The notes under the pieces were generated by a model. The model did no database searches, was not told the DNA's origin, and saw only the letters and a program-made list of their open reading frames with translations. The position numbers and the translations under genes are program-made. DNA of 64,000 nt from contig JBMNRU010000006.1 of the NCBI GenBank assembly GCA_050944855.1, positions 79,964 to 143,963 on the forward strand, in the 5' to 3' direction. This document shows positions 26,984-36,553 of this stretch, piece after piece. The DNA comes from Lactonifactor sp050944855 (lineage in GTDB: Bacteria; Bacillota; Clostridia; Lachnospirales; Lachnospiraceae). Position 1 is the first letter of the stretch. Each line of letters starts with the position of its first letter.

Positions 26984-29551
26984 ATGTATGAAACATACAG
27001 CGTTCCGCAGCTGGAACGGGAATGGGAAACAGATCAAAATAGTGGATTAGCCGGTTCAGAGGCAGAAAAACGGTTAAAAAAATACGGAGAAAATGTACTG
27101 AAGAAGGGAGAGGAACAGACAGTATGGGGAATGATTTTAGAGCAGCTGAACGAACCCATGATCTTTATTTTGTTTATGGCGGCAGCAATTTCCATGCTTT
27201 TACGGGAGTTCAGCGACACGCTGATTATTTTTATCGTCATTGTTTTGAACACTGCCGTAGGCGTGATACAGGAGGGAAAAGCCAAAAGGGCGATAGAAGA
27301 ATTAAATAAACTGACAGCACCTGCGGCTCTGGTAAAGCGAGACGGGCAGTATCAGGAAATACCGGCCAGTCAGCTGGTGCCGGGAGATGTGGTAAAGATA
27401 GAAGCCGGTATGCAGATTCCTGCGGACATTCGTCTGACACAGGTTCGGGGATTACAGGTAAATGAATCGGCTTTTACGGGAGAGTCCATGGCGGTGGAAA
27501 AGTGCAGTGTGTCCGTTGTCGGTGACAGCGTGCCGGTATCTTATACGAATATGGTTTATATGTCTACGGAGGCCATGAGGGGGCAGGGAGAGGGAATTGT
27601 GACGGCCACCGGCATGGGAACACAGCTGGGCCGGATTGCCGGGCTGATCAATGAAACAGAAAAAGAAATGACTCCGCTGCAGAAAAGGCTGGGAAGTCTG
27701 GGGAAGGTTTTAAGCATACTGGCTGTTATTCTATGTGCGGCATTGTTTTTGATGGGAGTGATCCAGCACAGAGATCTTTTACAGATGTTGCTTCTGGCTA
27801 TTTCCCTGGCAGTGGCGGCCATTCCGGAAGGACTTCCGGCGGTAGTGACCATTGTGCTGGCCCTGGGAGTATCCCGAATGGCAAAGGCCAACACTATTAT
27901 CCGAAAATTACCGGCAGTAGAAACCTTAGGTTCCGTGGGCGTGGTTTGTTCCGATAAGACGGGAACTTTAACGGAAAATAAAATGACCGTAGTACAGTTT
28001 TATGGGGACGGCCACCTGTCATCTGCAGATCAGCTGGATCAGGGGCAGCACCAGGTACTTTTAGAGGGGTTTATGCTTTGTAATGACAGTGCGCAGGGAG
28101 CAGAGGATATGGGAGATCCCACAGAACTGGCCCTGTTGTCTATGGGGCGGAAGCTGGGGCTTAAAAAGGAAGAGTTGGAGCGTAAAAAGCCCAGAAAAGA
28201 TGAGATCCCCTTTGATTCTCATCGAAAATATATGGTTACGCTGCATCGGGACGGCAATCATAACGTTTTATATGTAAAAGGAGCCTGTGATCGGATTTTG
28301 GGCAAATGCAAAAGCGAATTGTTTCATGGGGTAATACGGCCCTTAAGTGAGATCCAAAAAATGAAAATCCGGGAAGCAATGGAAAGTATGGCAAAGGATG
28401 CCCTGCGGGTGTTGGCTCTGGCCATGAAGCCATCCGTATCAGAGCTTACAGAAAATCATTTGGAAGACGGACTGGTTTTTGTGGGAATGGTAGGAATGAT
28501 GGATCCGCCGAGAGAAGGGGCCAGAGAATCCGTGGAGGCGCTGCATCGGGCCGGCGTCCAGGTGGCCATGATCACCGGCGATCATCAGGAGACAGCGTAT
28601 GCCATAGGCAGATCCCTGCGTATTGCCAGTCATCGGGATGAGTGCATCAGCGGAGAAGAACTGGAGCAGATGGATGACAAACGGCTGCGGGATATCATTG
28701 GCGGCATCCGTATTTTTGCCAGAGTAACGCCGGAACATAAGGTGCGTATCGTACGGGCGTTTAAAGGAAATGAAAAAATCGTTGCTATGACCGGCGACGG
28801 CGTGAATGATGCGCCCTCCCTTCATGCGGCAGATATCGGTATTGCCATGGGGAGAAGCGGAACCGATGTGGCAAAAAATGCAGCGGATATGGTGCTGACC
28901 GATGATAATTTTTCTACGATTGAAAAAGCTATGGAAGAAGGAAGAAGTATTTATGTAAACATTCAGAAGTCCATTCTCTTTCTTTTATCTTCCAATTTTG
29001 GCGAGATTATCACCATGTTTGCGGCAGTCCTGTTGGGTATGCCCACACCGTTAAAAGCCACACATATTTTATGGGTGAATTTAATTACAGACTCTTTGCC
29101 GGCACTGGCTCTTGGCGTGGACAAAAATGACAGAAAAAAACTGATGGAGGAGCCGCCCAGAAAGGCCCAGGAGAGCTTATTTGCAAATGGAGGCTGGTTT
29201 TTGACCATATTTTACGGCATGGTTATCGGCGGAATCACTTTATTTGCCTATACTTTAGGAGGCCAGACATATGCCTTTACGGTTTTGGGCGTGTCCCAGC
29301 TGTTTCATGCCATCGGCATGCGTGACGTGAATCGGTCTGTTTTTCGTATGAATCATTTGGAGAATCTCGGAATGATCGGCGCCTTTTGTGTGGGGCTGGG
29401 ACTGCAGGCTGTCGTCACAGAAATCCCCTGGTTTGTGGAAGCCTTTCAGACGGTACAGCTGGATCTTTTTGCATGGCTGCAGCTGCTGGGACTGTCTGCA
29501 ATTCCCCTTCTCATGCACGAGCTTTTTGTTTTTGCAAGAAAATTAAGATAA
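26984..29551 (+). CDS. P-type cation-transporting ATPase, type II
   Basis: P-type ATPase of 855 aa. It has an N-terminal cation-ATPase domain, about ten membrane helices, the phosphorylation motif SDKTGTLTENKM (Asp near residue 324), and the hinge motif MTGDGVNDAPSLHAADIG. The PEGLP motif in helix M4 (AAIPEGLPAVVTIVLALGV) indicates the Ca2+/P2A-like group, so calcium export is the best guess. ATG 26984 follows GGGAGG by 5 nt. It stands alone between a methyltransferase and an aminotransferase. Confidence 0.92.
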   Translation: MYETYSVPQLEREWETDQNSGLAGSEAEKRLKKYGENVLKKGEEQTVWGMILEQLNEPMIFILFMAAAISMLLREFSDTLIIFIVIVLNTAVGVIQEGKAKRAIEELNKLTAPAALVKRDGQYQEIPASQLVPGDVVKIEAGMQIPADIRLTQVRGLQVNESAFTGESMAVEKCSVSVVGDSVPVSYTNMVYMSTEAMRGQGEGIVTATGMGTQLGRIAGLINETEKEMTPLQKRLGSLGKVLSILAVILCAALFLMGVIQHRDLLQMLLLAISLAVAAIPEGLPAVVTIVLALGVSRMAKANTIIRKLPAVETLGSVGVVCSDKTGTLTENKMTVVQFYGDGHLSSADQLDQGQHQVLLEGFMLCNDSAQGAEDMGDPTELALLSMGRKLGLKKEELERKKPRKDEIPFDSHRKYMVTLHRDGNHNVLYVKGACDRILGKCKSELFHGVIRPLSEIQKMKIREAMESMAKDALRVLALAMKPSVSELTENHLEDGLVFVGMVGMMDPPREGARESVEALHRAGVQVAMITGDHQETAYAIGRSLRIASHRDECISGEELEQMDDKRLRDIIGGIRIFARVTPEHKVRIVRAFKGNEKIVAMTGDGVNDAPSLHAADIGIAMGRSGTDVAKNAADMVLTDDNFSTIEKAMEEGRSIYVNIQKSILFLLSSNFGEIITMFAAVLLGMPTPLKATHILWVNLITDSLPALALGVDKNDRKKLMEEPPRKAQESLFANGGWFLTIFYGMVIGGITLFAYTLGGQTYAFTVLGVSQLFHAIGMRDVNRSVFRMNHLENLGMIGAFCVGLGLQAVVTEIPWFVEAFQTVQLDLFAWLQLLGLSAIPLLMHELFVFARKLR

Positions 29552-29616
29552 AAATGCATAATATTACCGTTTCTGGGAAAAATCCTAAATTATTCCCAAT
29601 AAAATGCAAGAAGGCA

Positions 29617-29646
29617 TTGACAAAACATCAAAACCTGTAATAGAAT
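29617..29646 (+). promoter_or_regulatory. Promoter of the aminotransferase gene
   Basis: TTGACA (29617-29622), 18-nt spacer, TAGAAT (29641-29646), 85 nt upstream of the start codon. Confidence 0.6.
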
Positions 29647-29730
29647 AACGGCAATGGCATAAAGGCAGAATAAGACAAGAGGTTTTTTGAATAAAAAACA
29701 TAATGATAAAAGGCTAGGAGGAAGTATAGA

Positions 29731-31017
29731 ATGGTACCATATGCTAAGAGAAGCAGAGAAGAACTGCTGGCTATGAAGGCAGAATTAGAGAAGGAATTTG
29801 AAGCGGTTAAGGCTAAGGGTGTCACTTTTGATATGTCCAGAGGAAAACCTGCTGTTGCGCAGTTAGATATTGGAATGGGAATGATGGATGTACTGAACAG
29901 CTCTGTCAGTATGCAGTGTGAAACCGGAGAGGACTGCCGTAATTACGGTGTACTGGATGGTATTCCGGAGGCAAAAAGACTGCTGGCGGATGTAGCAGAA
30001 GTATCTCCGGAGCAGATCATTATTTTTGGTAATTCCAGTCTGAGTGTTATGTTTGAGACCGTTTCCCGCTCCATGACACGCGGTGTATGCGGAAGCACAC
30101 CCTGGTGTAAACTGGATAAGGTGAAGTTTTTGTGCCCGGTGCCGGGATATGACAGACATTTCTCTATTACAGAGTATTTTGGGATTGAGATGGTAAATGT
30201 TCCTATGACGCCTACCGGTCCGGATATGGATATGGTAGAGAAGCTGGTGAGTGAAGATCCTGCAATCAAGGGCATCTGGTGTGTGCCAAAGTATTCTAAC
30301 CCGACGGGAATTACGTATTCTGATGAGACAGTAAGACGTTTTGCGAGGCTGAAACCGGCGGCGGAAGACTTCCGTATCTATTGGGATAATGCGTATAGTA
30401 TTCATCATTTATACGATGATGATCAGGATTTTCTGATTGAGATTTTAGATGAATGTGCGAAGGCCGGCAATCCGGATCTGGTTTATAAGTTTACGTCCAC
30501 TTCAAAGGTAAGTTTCCCAGGTTCCGGTATCGCTGCCATTGCGACTTCTAAGAGAAATCAGGAAGATTTTAAGGCTACCATGAAAGTACAGACCATTGGT
30601 TACGATAAATTAAATCAGCTGCGTCATGTATTATTCTTTAAGGAATTGCGGAGTTTGAAGGAGCATATGAGAAAGCATGCCGCGATTCTGCGCCCAAAGT
30701 TTGAAGCGGTGGTAAATGTATTAGAGGAAGAACTGGCAGGAACAGGACTGGGAAGCTGGAATCCTCCGAAAGGCGGGTATTTTATCGCATTTTATGGAAT
30801 GGAAGGATGCGCTAAGGCAATTGTGGCAAAGGCGAAAGAAGCCGGTCTTATTATGACACCTGCAGGGGCTACCTTCCCATACGGCAAAGATCCTAAGGAC
30901 AGTGTTCTTCGTATTGCACCGTCTTATCCAACGCCGGAAGAACTGGCAGTTGCAACAAAAATTTTTGTATTAAGTGTAAAATTAGTCAGTATTGATAAAA
31001 TTCTGGAATCAAAATAA
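29731..31017 (+). CDS. PLP-dependent aminotransferase, class I/II fold
   Basis: Aminotransferase of 428 aa resembling the Asp_aminotransf group (Pfam PF12897), a distinct aspartate aminotransferase branch. Visible family features include FDMSRGKP near the N-terminus, CVPKYSNPTG (pyridoxal phosphate contact), the lysine-bearing FTSTSKVSFPGSGIA segment, and SVLRIAPSYPTPEEL at the C-terminus. AGGAGG precedes ATG 29731. It has its own promoter and terminator. The preferred amino donor is not certain. Confidence 0.88.
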   Translation: MVPYAKRSREELLAMKAELEKEFEAVKAKGVTFDMSRGKPAVAQLDIGMGMMDVLNSSVSMQCETGEDCRNYGVLDGIPEAKRLLADVAEVSPEQIIIFGNSSLSVMFETVSRSMTRGVCGSTPWCKLDKVKFLCPVPGYDRHFSITEYFGIEMVNVPMTPTGPDMDMVEKLVSEDPAIKGIWCVPKYSNPTGITYSDETVRRFARLKPAAEDFRIYWDNAYSIHHLYDDDQDFLIEILDECAKAGNPDLVYKFTSTSKVSFPGSGIAAIATSKRNQEDFKATMKVQTIGYDKLNQLRHVLFFKELRSLKEHMRKHAAILRPKFEAVVNVLEEELAGTGLGSWNPPKGGYFIAFYGMEGCAKAIVAKAKEAGLIMTPAGATFPYGKDPKDSVLRIAPSYPTPEELAVATKIFVLSVKLVSIDKILESK

Positions 31018-31027
31018 TAAAAACGGG

Positions 31028-31063
31028 AAAAGAGAGCACGGGCGAGAGAGCAGGCTCTCTTTT
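31028..31063 (+). terminator. Terminator after the aminotransferase gene
   Basis: AAAAGAGAGC (31028-31037) pairs with GCTCTCTTTT (31054-31063), followed by CTT. Confidence 0.75.
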
Positions 31064-31185
31064 CTTAAGTAAGTATTAACCATCGTTAAATTTTTGTGAA
31101 AGGGGTTTAAAAAGAATAAATCGGGTGTTAAAATGGGACAATGGAAGACACACAGACACCAAAGGGGAAAATAGGGGACATGAAT

Positions 31186-32619
31186 ATGAAGGGAACGAAG
31201 AAAAAAACAGGAAAAAAGCAGTCGGGAGAGAAGCAGAAAAAGAGGAGAAAGATCCTGCAGATCGTTCTGCTGGTTTATCTGTTTCTGGTGGCAGCAGCTT
31301 ACATAGGCGGGGTGGTCTACTACAGCAGATATTTTTTCAGGGGCTCTACGATTAATGGGATGGACTGTACCGGCAAGACGTTGGCGGGGGTCAAAGAGAG
31401 TATTTCCGATGAAATTCTTTCTTATACCCTGACGATTGAAGATCAGGATGGACAAAAGGAAGTTATTACAGCTCCGCAGATCCGGATGGCTTATGTAGAA
31501 GACGGAAAACTGGATGAACTGAAAAAACAGCAAAATCCATTTCTCTGGTTCTTAGCTTTTGCCCATGAGAATGATTATGATATGGCCGTTACTACAGAGT
31601 TTGATACGGCAACCTTAAAGCAGATCGTGGACGGTCTTCCGTTTTTGCAGGAAGAAAATATGACTGCGCCGCAGGATGCCCATCTGCAGCAGAATGAACA
31701 GGGAGTTTATGAAATCGTGCCGGAAGTGATGGGAAACCAGCTGGATTACGAAAAGACACTGGAATGTATTGTTTCGGCAGTAAAAGAAGGAAAAACAGAG
31801 TTATCGTTAAAGGAAGAGGACTGTTATATAAGGCCTGCCGTTTACAGTGATGATGAATCTCTGAACCAGAAAATGCAGCAGTATAATACATATTTGTCCT
31901 CCAGGATCACATATGATTTCGGAGGCCGTCAGGAAGTGATTGACGGTAATACGATTCTGACCTGGCTGGCAGAAGATGAGCAGGGGAATGTATATCTGGA
32001 TGAAGAGAAGGTATTGGCTTCTATGAAAGAGCTGGCCATCAAGTATGATACGTTTGGTTTAAGCCGGCAGTTTACGACCTCTCACGGTGAGACGATTACA
32101 TTAAAGGGCGGTGATTATGGATGGTGCATGAACCAGAAAGAAGAAGCCGCCGCTGTTATGGAAATTGTTCAGAACGGACAGTCAGAAGAAAACCGCCAGC
32201 CGGTATACCGATATTCTGCGAAGGATCGTTCTGCCAATGATATCGGAGGAACCTATGTGGAGGTAAGCATCTCTGAGCAGAGAATGTGGTGCTATAAGGA
32301 TGGAGTCTGTATTGTAGATACACCGGTAGTAACCGGAAATGTTTCGAAACAGTATGACACGCCGTCGGGAGGCTGTTGGGCGATTGATGCCAAAAAGAAG
32401 GATGCCGTGCTGAAAGGCGAGGGCTACAGTACGCCGGTAACCTATTGGATGCCGTTTAACGGCAATGTGGGTATTCATGATGCGGATACCTGGAGGAGTC
32501 AGTATGGCGGCGACATTTACCTGACCAACGGATCGCATGGCTGTGTCAATACGCCTTATGTGAATGCAGAGAAGATTTTTAACGCGGTGGAGATCGGAAC
32601 CGCAGTTATTGTATACTAA
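31186..32619 (+). CDS. L,D-transpeptidase with peptidoglycan-binding domains
   Basis: Membrane-anchored cell-wall protein of about 477 aa. A lysine-rich cytoplasmic start is followed by one membrane helix, a PG_binding_4-like middle region (residues about 70-330), and a YkuD catalytic domain at the end. The catalytic motif reads HDADTW then SHGCVN, with the active Cys near residue 453. The family forms 3-3 peptidoglycan crosslinks or attaches proteins to the wall. ATG 31186 lies 8 nt after AGGGG; ATG 31141 is an alternative start without a clear site. Confidence 0.85.
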   Translation: MKGTKKKTGKKQSGEKQKKRRKILQIVLLVYLFLVAAAYIGGVVYYSRYFFRGSTINGMDCTGKTLAGVKESISDEILSYTLTIEDQDGQKEVITAPQIRMAYVEDGKLDELKKQQNPFLWFLAFAHENDYDMAVTTEFDTATLKQIVDGLPFLQEENMTAPQDAHLQQNEQGVYEIVPEVMGNQLDYEKTLECIVSAVKEGKTELSLKEEDCYIRPAVYSDDESLNQKMQQYNTYLSSRITYDFGGRQEVIDGNTILTWLAEDEQGNVYLDEEKVLASMKELAIKYDTFGLSRQFTTSHGETITLKGGDYGWCMNQKEEAAAVMEIVQNGQSEENRQPVYRYSAKDRSANDIGGTYVEVSISEQRMWCYKDGVCIVDTPVVTGNVSKQYDTPSGGCWAIDAKKKDAVLKGEGYSTPVTYWMPFNGNVGIHDADTWRSQYGGDIYLTNGSHGCVNTPYVNAEKIFNAVEIGTAVIVY

Positions 32620-32626
32620 AATGCAG

Positions 32627-32656
32627 GGACACCGGAAGATTTTTCGGTGTCCTTTT
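32627..32656 (+). terminator. Terminator after the L,D-transpeptidase gene
   Basis: GGACACCG (32627-32634) and GGTGTCC-type right arm CGGTGTCC (32645-32652), then TTTTC. Confidence 0.75.
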
Positions 32657-32660
32657 CAAG

Positions 32661-32689
32661 TTGACAAAAATTTTAGCTTGCTATACTAT
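32661..32689 (+). promoter_or_regulatory. Sigma-A promoter of ddl-murF
   Basis: TTGACA (32661-32666), 17-nt spacer, TACTAT (32684-32689), with an overlapping TATACT alternative at 32682. About 93 nt of leader precede ddl. Confidence 0.7.
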
Positions 32690-32781
32690 TAATAGAGTGA
32701 AACTATATAAAATTGCCGGGATGACATGTTTGTTGGCAGAAAGGATTGGCGCCTTACAGTGGCGGATGAGGAGAAGATAAC

Positions 32782-33813
32782 ATGAATATTGTAGTATTGG
32801 CGGGAGGAATTAGCACCGAAAGAGATGTTTCTATTGTATCAGGAACAGATGTATGCAGGGCACTTAGAAGCAAAGGCCACAAAGCGATTCTTATGGACGT
32901 ATATTTCGGAAGAGAGGATTTGGGGAAGGTAATTTTTCCGGAAGAATATGACGTTGAAGAAGCAGCTGCTTACATGAAGAGCTTTAACGATAAAGTAGAA
33001 GAGACGAAAAAGAACCGGAAAGAGTTTTTTGGTTCTAATGTCATTGAAGTATGTAAAGAAGCAGATATGGTATTTCTCGCTCTTCATGGAGAGAATGGAG
33101 AGAATGGTTCTGTGCAGGCGGCATTTGACCTGATGGGAATCCGTTATACGGGTACCGGTCACTTAAGCAGCGGTATGGCAATGGATAAGGGAATCACAAA
33201 AGATATCTTCCGTTGTCATGGTGTTCCGACTCCGATCGGCACAGAGATGGTAAAAGGAGAGGACAGTACGGTACTGGCAGACCATGGTCTGGAGTTACCT
33301 GTGGTCATCAAACCATGCTGCGGGGGTTCCAGTGTTGGCGTATTTATCGTACATACACAGGAAGAGTATGAAAAAGCTCTGCAGGAGGCATTTACTTATG
33401 ACAATAAGCTGATCGTGGAGCAGTATGTAGCCGGAAGAGAGTTTTCCATCGGAGTTCTGGACGGCAAAGCGCTTCCGATCATCGAGATCGCACCCATTGA
33501 AGGCTTTTATGATTATGTTAACAAATATAAAGCAGGTTCTGCAGTGGAAACCTGTCCTGCAGAACTGACAGAAGAGCAGACAAAGCAGATGCAGAAATAT
33601 GCGGAAATGGGATTTGATGCTTTAGGTCTGCAGGCATATGCAAGACTTGATTTCTTAATGAATGAAAAAGGTGAGATGTTCTGTCTGGAGGCGAATACAC
33701 TTCCGGGTATGACACCAACCAGCCTGCTGCCCCAGGAAGCACAGGCAGTGGGAGTGGACTATCCTTCCCTTTGTGAAGAGTTGATCCATATTTCTATGAA
33801 AAAATATAAGTAA
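32782..33813 (+). CDS. ddl: D-alanine--D-alanine ligase
   Basis: ATP-grasp enzyme of 343 aa that makes D-Ala-D-Ala for peptidoglycan. The ATP-binding loop GGSSVGVFIV, the EANTLPGMTPTSLLP motif and HGENGENGSVQAAFDLMGI are typical of Ddl. Whether it makes D-Ala-D-Ala or a depsipeptide cannot be told with certainty. It is followed by murF, which uses its product, 16 nt later: a coherent wall-precursor pair. Confidence 0.93.
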   Translation: MNIVVLAGGISTERDVSIVSGTDVCRALRSKGHKAILMDVYFGREDLGKVIFPEEYDVEEAAAYMKSFNDKVEETKKNRKEFFGSNVIEVCKEADMVFLALHGENGENGSVQAAFDLMGIRYTGTGHLSSGMAMDKGITKDIFRCHGVPTPIGTEMVKGEDSTVLADHGLELPVVIKPCCGGSSVGVFIVHTQEEYEKALQEAFTYDNKLIVEQYVAGREFSIGVLDGKALPIIEIAPIEGFYDYVNKYKAGSAVETCPAELTEEQTKQMQKYAEMGFDALGLQAYARLDFLMNEKGEMFCLEANTLPGMTPTSLLPQEAQAVGVDYPSLCEELIHISMKKYK

Positions 33814-33829
33814 TTGTTGGGAGTAAGAC

Positions 33830-35197
33830 ATGAAGAATCTGACATTAGAGGCGATTGCGCAGGCCTGCGGCGGAACGTATATAGGAGACGCTGCTTATAG
33901 CAGCCTGTGTGTGACAGCGATTACGACAGACAGTCGAAAAGTGGAAAAAGGCTGTTTGTTTGTTCCTATCGTAGGCGAAAGAGTGGATGGCCATACCTTT
34001 ATTCCGGAGGTGATGGAAAAGGGGGCTTATGCCGCTTTATCCGAACGGGACTTGGAGAAAGTAGCCTATCCGTATATTAAGGTAGAGTCTTCTCTTCAGG
34101 CGATAAAGGATATTGCCAGGTATTATCTGGAGCAGCTGAAGATTCCGGTGGTAGGGATTACCGGCAGTGTGGGCAAGACCAGTACGAAAGAGATGGTTGC
34201 TGCTGTTCTTTCCCAGAAATACGATGTGTTAAAGACACAGGGCAATTTTAATAATGAACTGGGTCTTCCGCTGACCATTTTCAATTTGCGCGATCATCAT
34301 GAGATTGCCGTACTGGAGATGGGAATCAGTGCATTTGGAGAGATGCATCGGCTGGCTGAGATCGCTAAGCCCGATACTTGTGTCATTACCAATATCGGCA
34401 CCTGTCATTTGGAGTTCTTAATTGACCGGGACGGTGTGCTTCGCGCGAAAACAGAGATCTTTGATTTTCTGAGAGAAGACGGCCATATTGTTTTGAATTA
34501 TGATGATGATAAGCTGTGCACGGTAAAGGAAGTCAAAGGCGTTGCACCACTATTTTTCGGAATTCATGAAAAGACGTTTATCTATGCAGATGAGATCGAA
34601 AGCAAAGGACTGAAAGGGATTGCCTGTCGCATCCATGTGGGAGAAGAATCTTTTTCTGCGTTAATACCGATTCCGGGACGACATATGGTATATAATGCAC
34701 TTGCAGGTACTGCAGTGGGTTATATTTACGGTCTGACCCTGGATGAGATCCGTAAGGGAATTGAAAGCCTGCAGCCGGTGAGCGGCCGTTTCCATATCAT
34801 AGAGGCCAATGGTCTTACCATCATTGATGATTGTTACAATGCCAATCCTATTTCCATGAAGGCTTCCTTAGAGGTACTCCAGGATGGCTTGGGACGAAGG
34901 GTAGCTATTTTAGGAGATATGGGTGAATTGGGTGAGCAGGAAGCAGAGCTTCATGCGCAGGTAGGAACCTTTGCTGCACAAAAAGACATAGATGTGCTGG
35001 TATGTGTGGGAACGCTGTGTAAGCATATGGCAGAAGCAGCCGGTAAGGAAAATGCGGATCTGCAGGTGATTCATGTGGACAGCAGAGAAGCGTTATTGGA
35101 ACAGCTGCCTTTGCTGGTACAAAAAGGGGATACTGTTCTGGTAAAAGCCTCACACTTTATGCAGTTTGATAAAATAGTAGAAGTATTAAGTAAATAA
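33830..35197 (+). CDS. murF: UDP-N-acetylmuramoyl-tripeptide--D-alanyl-D-alanine ligase
   Basis: Mur ligase of 455 aa that adds D-Ala-D-Ala to the UDP-MurNAc-tripeptide in the cytoplasm. The ATP loop is GITGSVGKTSTKEMV near residue 110. Other family features are the TTDSRKVEKGCLFVPI N-terminal domain, IDDCYNANPISMKASL, and LGDMGELG. Its position after ddl supports the assignment. It ends at a strong hairpin. Confidence 0.95.
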   Translation: MKNLTLEAIAQACGGTYIGDAAYSSLCVTAITTDSRKVEKGCLFVPIVGERVDGHTFIPEVMEKGAYAALSERDLEKVAYPYIKVESSLQAIKDIARYYLEQLKIPVVGITGSVGKTSTKEMVAAVLSQKYDVLKTQGNFNNELGLPLTIFNLRDHHEIAVLEMGISAFGEMHRLAEIAKPDTCVITNIGTCHLEFLIDRDGVLRAKTEIFDFLREDGHIVLNYDDDKLCTVKEVKGVAPLFFGIHEKTFIYADEIESKGLKGIACRIHVGEESFSALIPIPGRHMVYNALAGTAVGYIYGLTLDEIRKGIESLQPVSGRFHIIEANGLTIIDDCYNANPISMKASLEVLQDGLGRRVAILGDMGELGEQEAELHAQVGTFAAQKDIDVLVCVGTLCKHMAEAAGKENADLQVIHVDSREALLEQLPLLVQKGDTVLVKASHFMQFDKIVEVLSK

Positions 35198-35199
35198 AA

Positions 35200-35231
35200 A
35201 AAGGCCGCTGTATTTGTCTGCAGCGGCCTTT
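35200..35231. terminator. Bidirectional terminator between murF and plsC
   Basis: AAAGGCCGCTG (35200-35210) pairs perfectly with CAGCGGCCTTT (35221-35231), between two convergent genes. Confidence 0.85.
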
Positions 35232-35244
35232 GCTGTGTTTTCTT

Positions 35245-35985
35245 TTAGATCATCTCTGAATGTTTCTTCAGCATTTCTAATATAATGTTCTGGGTATATT
35301 TTCCTAAAAATTTCTTTTCTTCGTTATCCAGTTCTTCCGGATAGATCGGTTTGCCATATTCTACGATGACCTTTACCGGTTTGATCCTGGGGAAATGATC
35401 CTCAAAAATAGCGGAAGAGTTGGTGATGGCAATGGGGATAATAGGGCATCCCGATTTTGTGGCTATTTTGAAACTGCCGTCATGGAAAGGCAGCATTTCT
35501 AATTCTGACGCTCCTTTGTTGCGGGTTCCTTCCGGGAAAATACAGATAGATATGCCGTTTCGGATATATTCAATAGCTTTTAAAATGGTTTTCAGCCCTT
35601 CTTTAATATTGCTCCGATCGAGAAAGAGACAATATAAATACTTCATCCAGTTGGAAAGAAGAGGGATAGATTCCATCTCTTTTTTGGCAATATAACCGGT
35701 GAGTCCGGGGCACTGTACATAAGTAAGAGGGATATCAAAAAAACTGCGGTGATTACAGATATATAACACAGGTCGATTCGTGGGTACATTTTCATGGCCG
35801 AGGACCGTAACCTGTATACCGGAAGTTTTCAGGCAGAGACGAAAAGCGGACTGGACGCAGTGCAGAGCCCATTCATCCTTTTTTTGACGATTGAATTTCC
35901 CCCATATGGCGCTTCCTAAAAGAAATGGGATGGATAAAATAAGATATCCGATCACAACGATACAGGTAAGAAGAAAACGGATCAT
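35245..35985 (-). CDS. plsC: 1-acyl-sn-glycerol-3-phosphate acyltransferase
   Basis: Acyltransferase of 246 aa that makes phosphatidic acid at the membrane. It has an N-terminal hydrophobic helix, the NHRSFFD catalytic motif (NHxxxxD), and the FPEGTRNKG glycerol-3-phosphate binding motif. The start at 35985 follows AAGGAGT; upstream in-frame codons run into an untranslated stretch. It is divergent from the PrcB-like lipoprotein gene. Confidence 0.9.
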   Translation of the reverse strand: MIRFLLTCIVVIGYLILSIPFLLGSAIWGKFNRQKKDEWALHCVQSAFRLCLKTSGIQVTVLGHENVPTNRPVLYICNHRSFFDIPLTYVQCPGLTGYIAKKEMESIPLLSNWMKYLYCLFLDRSNIKEGLKTILKAIEYIRNGISICIFPEGTRNKGASELEMLPFHDGSFKIATKSGCPIIPIAITNSSAIFEDHFPRIKPVKVIVEYGKPIYPEELDNEEKKFLGKYTQNIILEMLKKHSEMI

Positions 35986-36070
35986 AATAAAATACTCCTT
36001 TGGTTTCCATAATTTTAAGAATCTTGTTTCATTATAGGAGAATTTTTCCGGGGTTGCAACCATTCTGATA

Positions 36071-36098
36071 GAATAATTACATAAAACGCACATAAAAT
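36071..36098 (+). promoter_or_regulatory. Possible sigma-E promoter of the sporulation lipoprotein/SPOCS genes
   Basis: GAATAAT (36071-36077) and CATAAAAT (36091-36098) resemble the sigma-E -35 and -10 boxes, with a slightly short 13-nt spacer. The match is partial, so confidence is low. Confidence 0.3.
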
Positions 36099-36127
36099 AT
36101 GGATAAGAATGTATAACAGGCGGCAGT

Positions 36128-36538
36128 ATGAAAAGATGGACAATAATTGCAGCAGCACTGGCGGTATTGGGGCTGCTGCTGGCTGGATGCAGCATTACAA
36201 AAGTCAGTTCTGCCAATGCTGAGACGTTAGAATATACGATCATGAAAGCAGAGGATTATCCGGAAGAGGTGGCAAAGCTTTTAGATGAGAATAAAGAACA
36301 GGAATTTCAAATGACCTATCAGGACGGCCAGTATCTGTATCTTCTGAAAGGGTACGGCAGACAGGAGACCGGCGGATACAGTATACAGGTGGAAGATGTT
36401 TCCCGCTGGGATAATGCGGTACATTTAAAGACGATGCTGATCGGACCGCCGCGGGAAGAGGAGCTGACAAAGGAGCCGTCTTACCCCAGCCTGGTCATTA
36501 AGATGGAATATCGGGAAGATCCGGTAATATTTGAATAG
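36128..36538 (+). CDS. Lipoprotein with PrcB-C-like domain
   Basis: Small lipoprotein of 136 aa. The signal peptide ends in the lipobox LLAGC (Cys near 21). The mature part holds a GGYSIQVEDVSRWDNAVHLKT segment like the PrcB C-terminal domain, found in regulatory subunits of a spirochaete protease and in many Gram-positive lipoproteins. The function is unknown. It lies 15 nt upstream of the SPOCS-LysM gene, so the two are likely one operon. Confidence 0.7.
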   Translation: MKRWTIIAAALAVLGLLLAGCSITKVSSANAETLEYTIMKAEDYPEEVAKLLDENKEQEFQMTYQDGQYLYLLKGYGRQETGGYSIQVEDVSRWDNAVHLKTMLIGPPREEELTKEPSYPSLVIKMEYREDPVIFE

Positions 36539-36553
36539 AAAAGAGGGATTTGC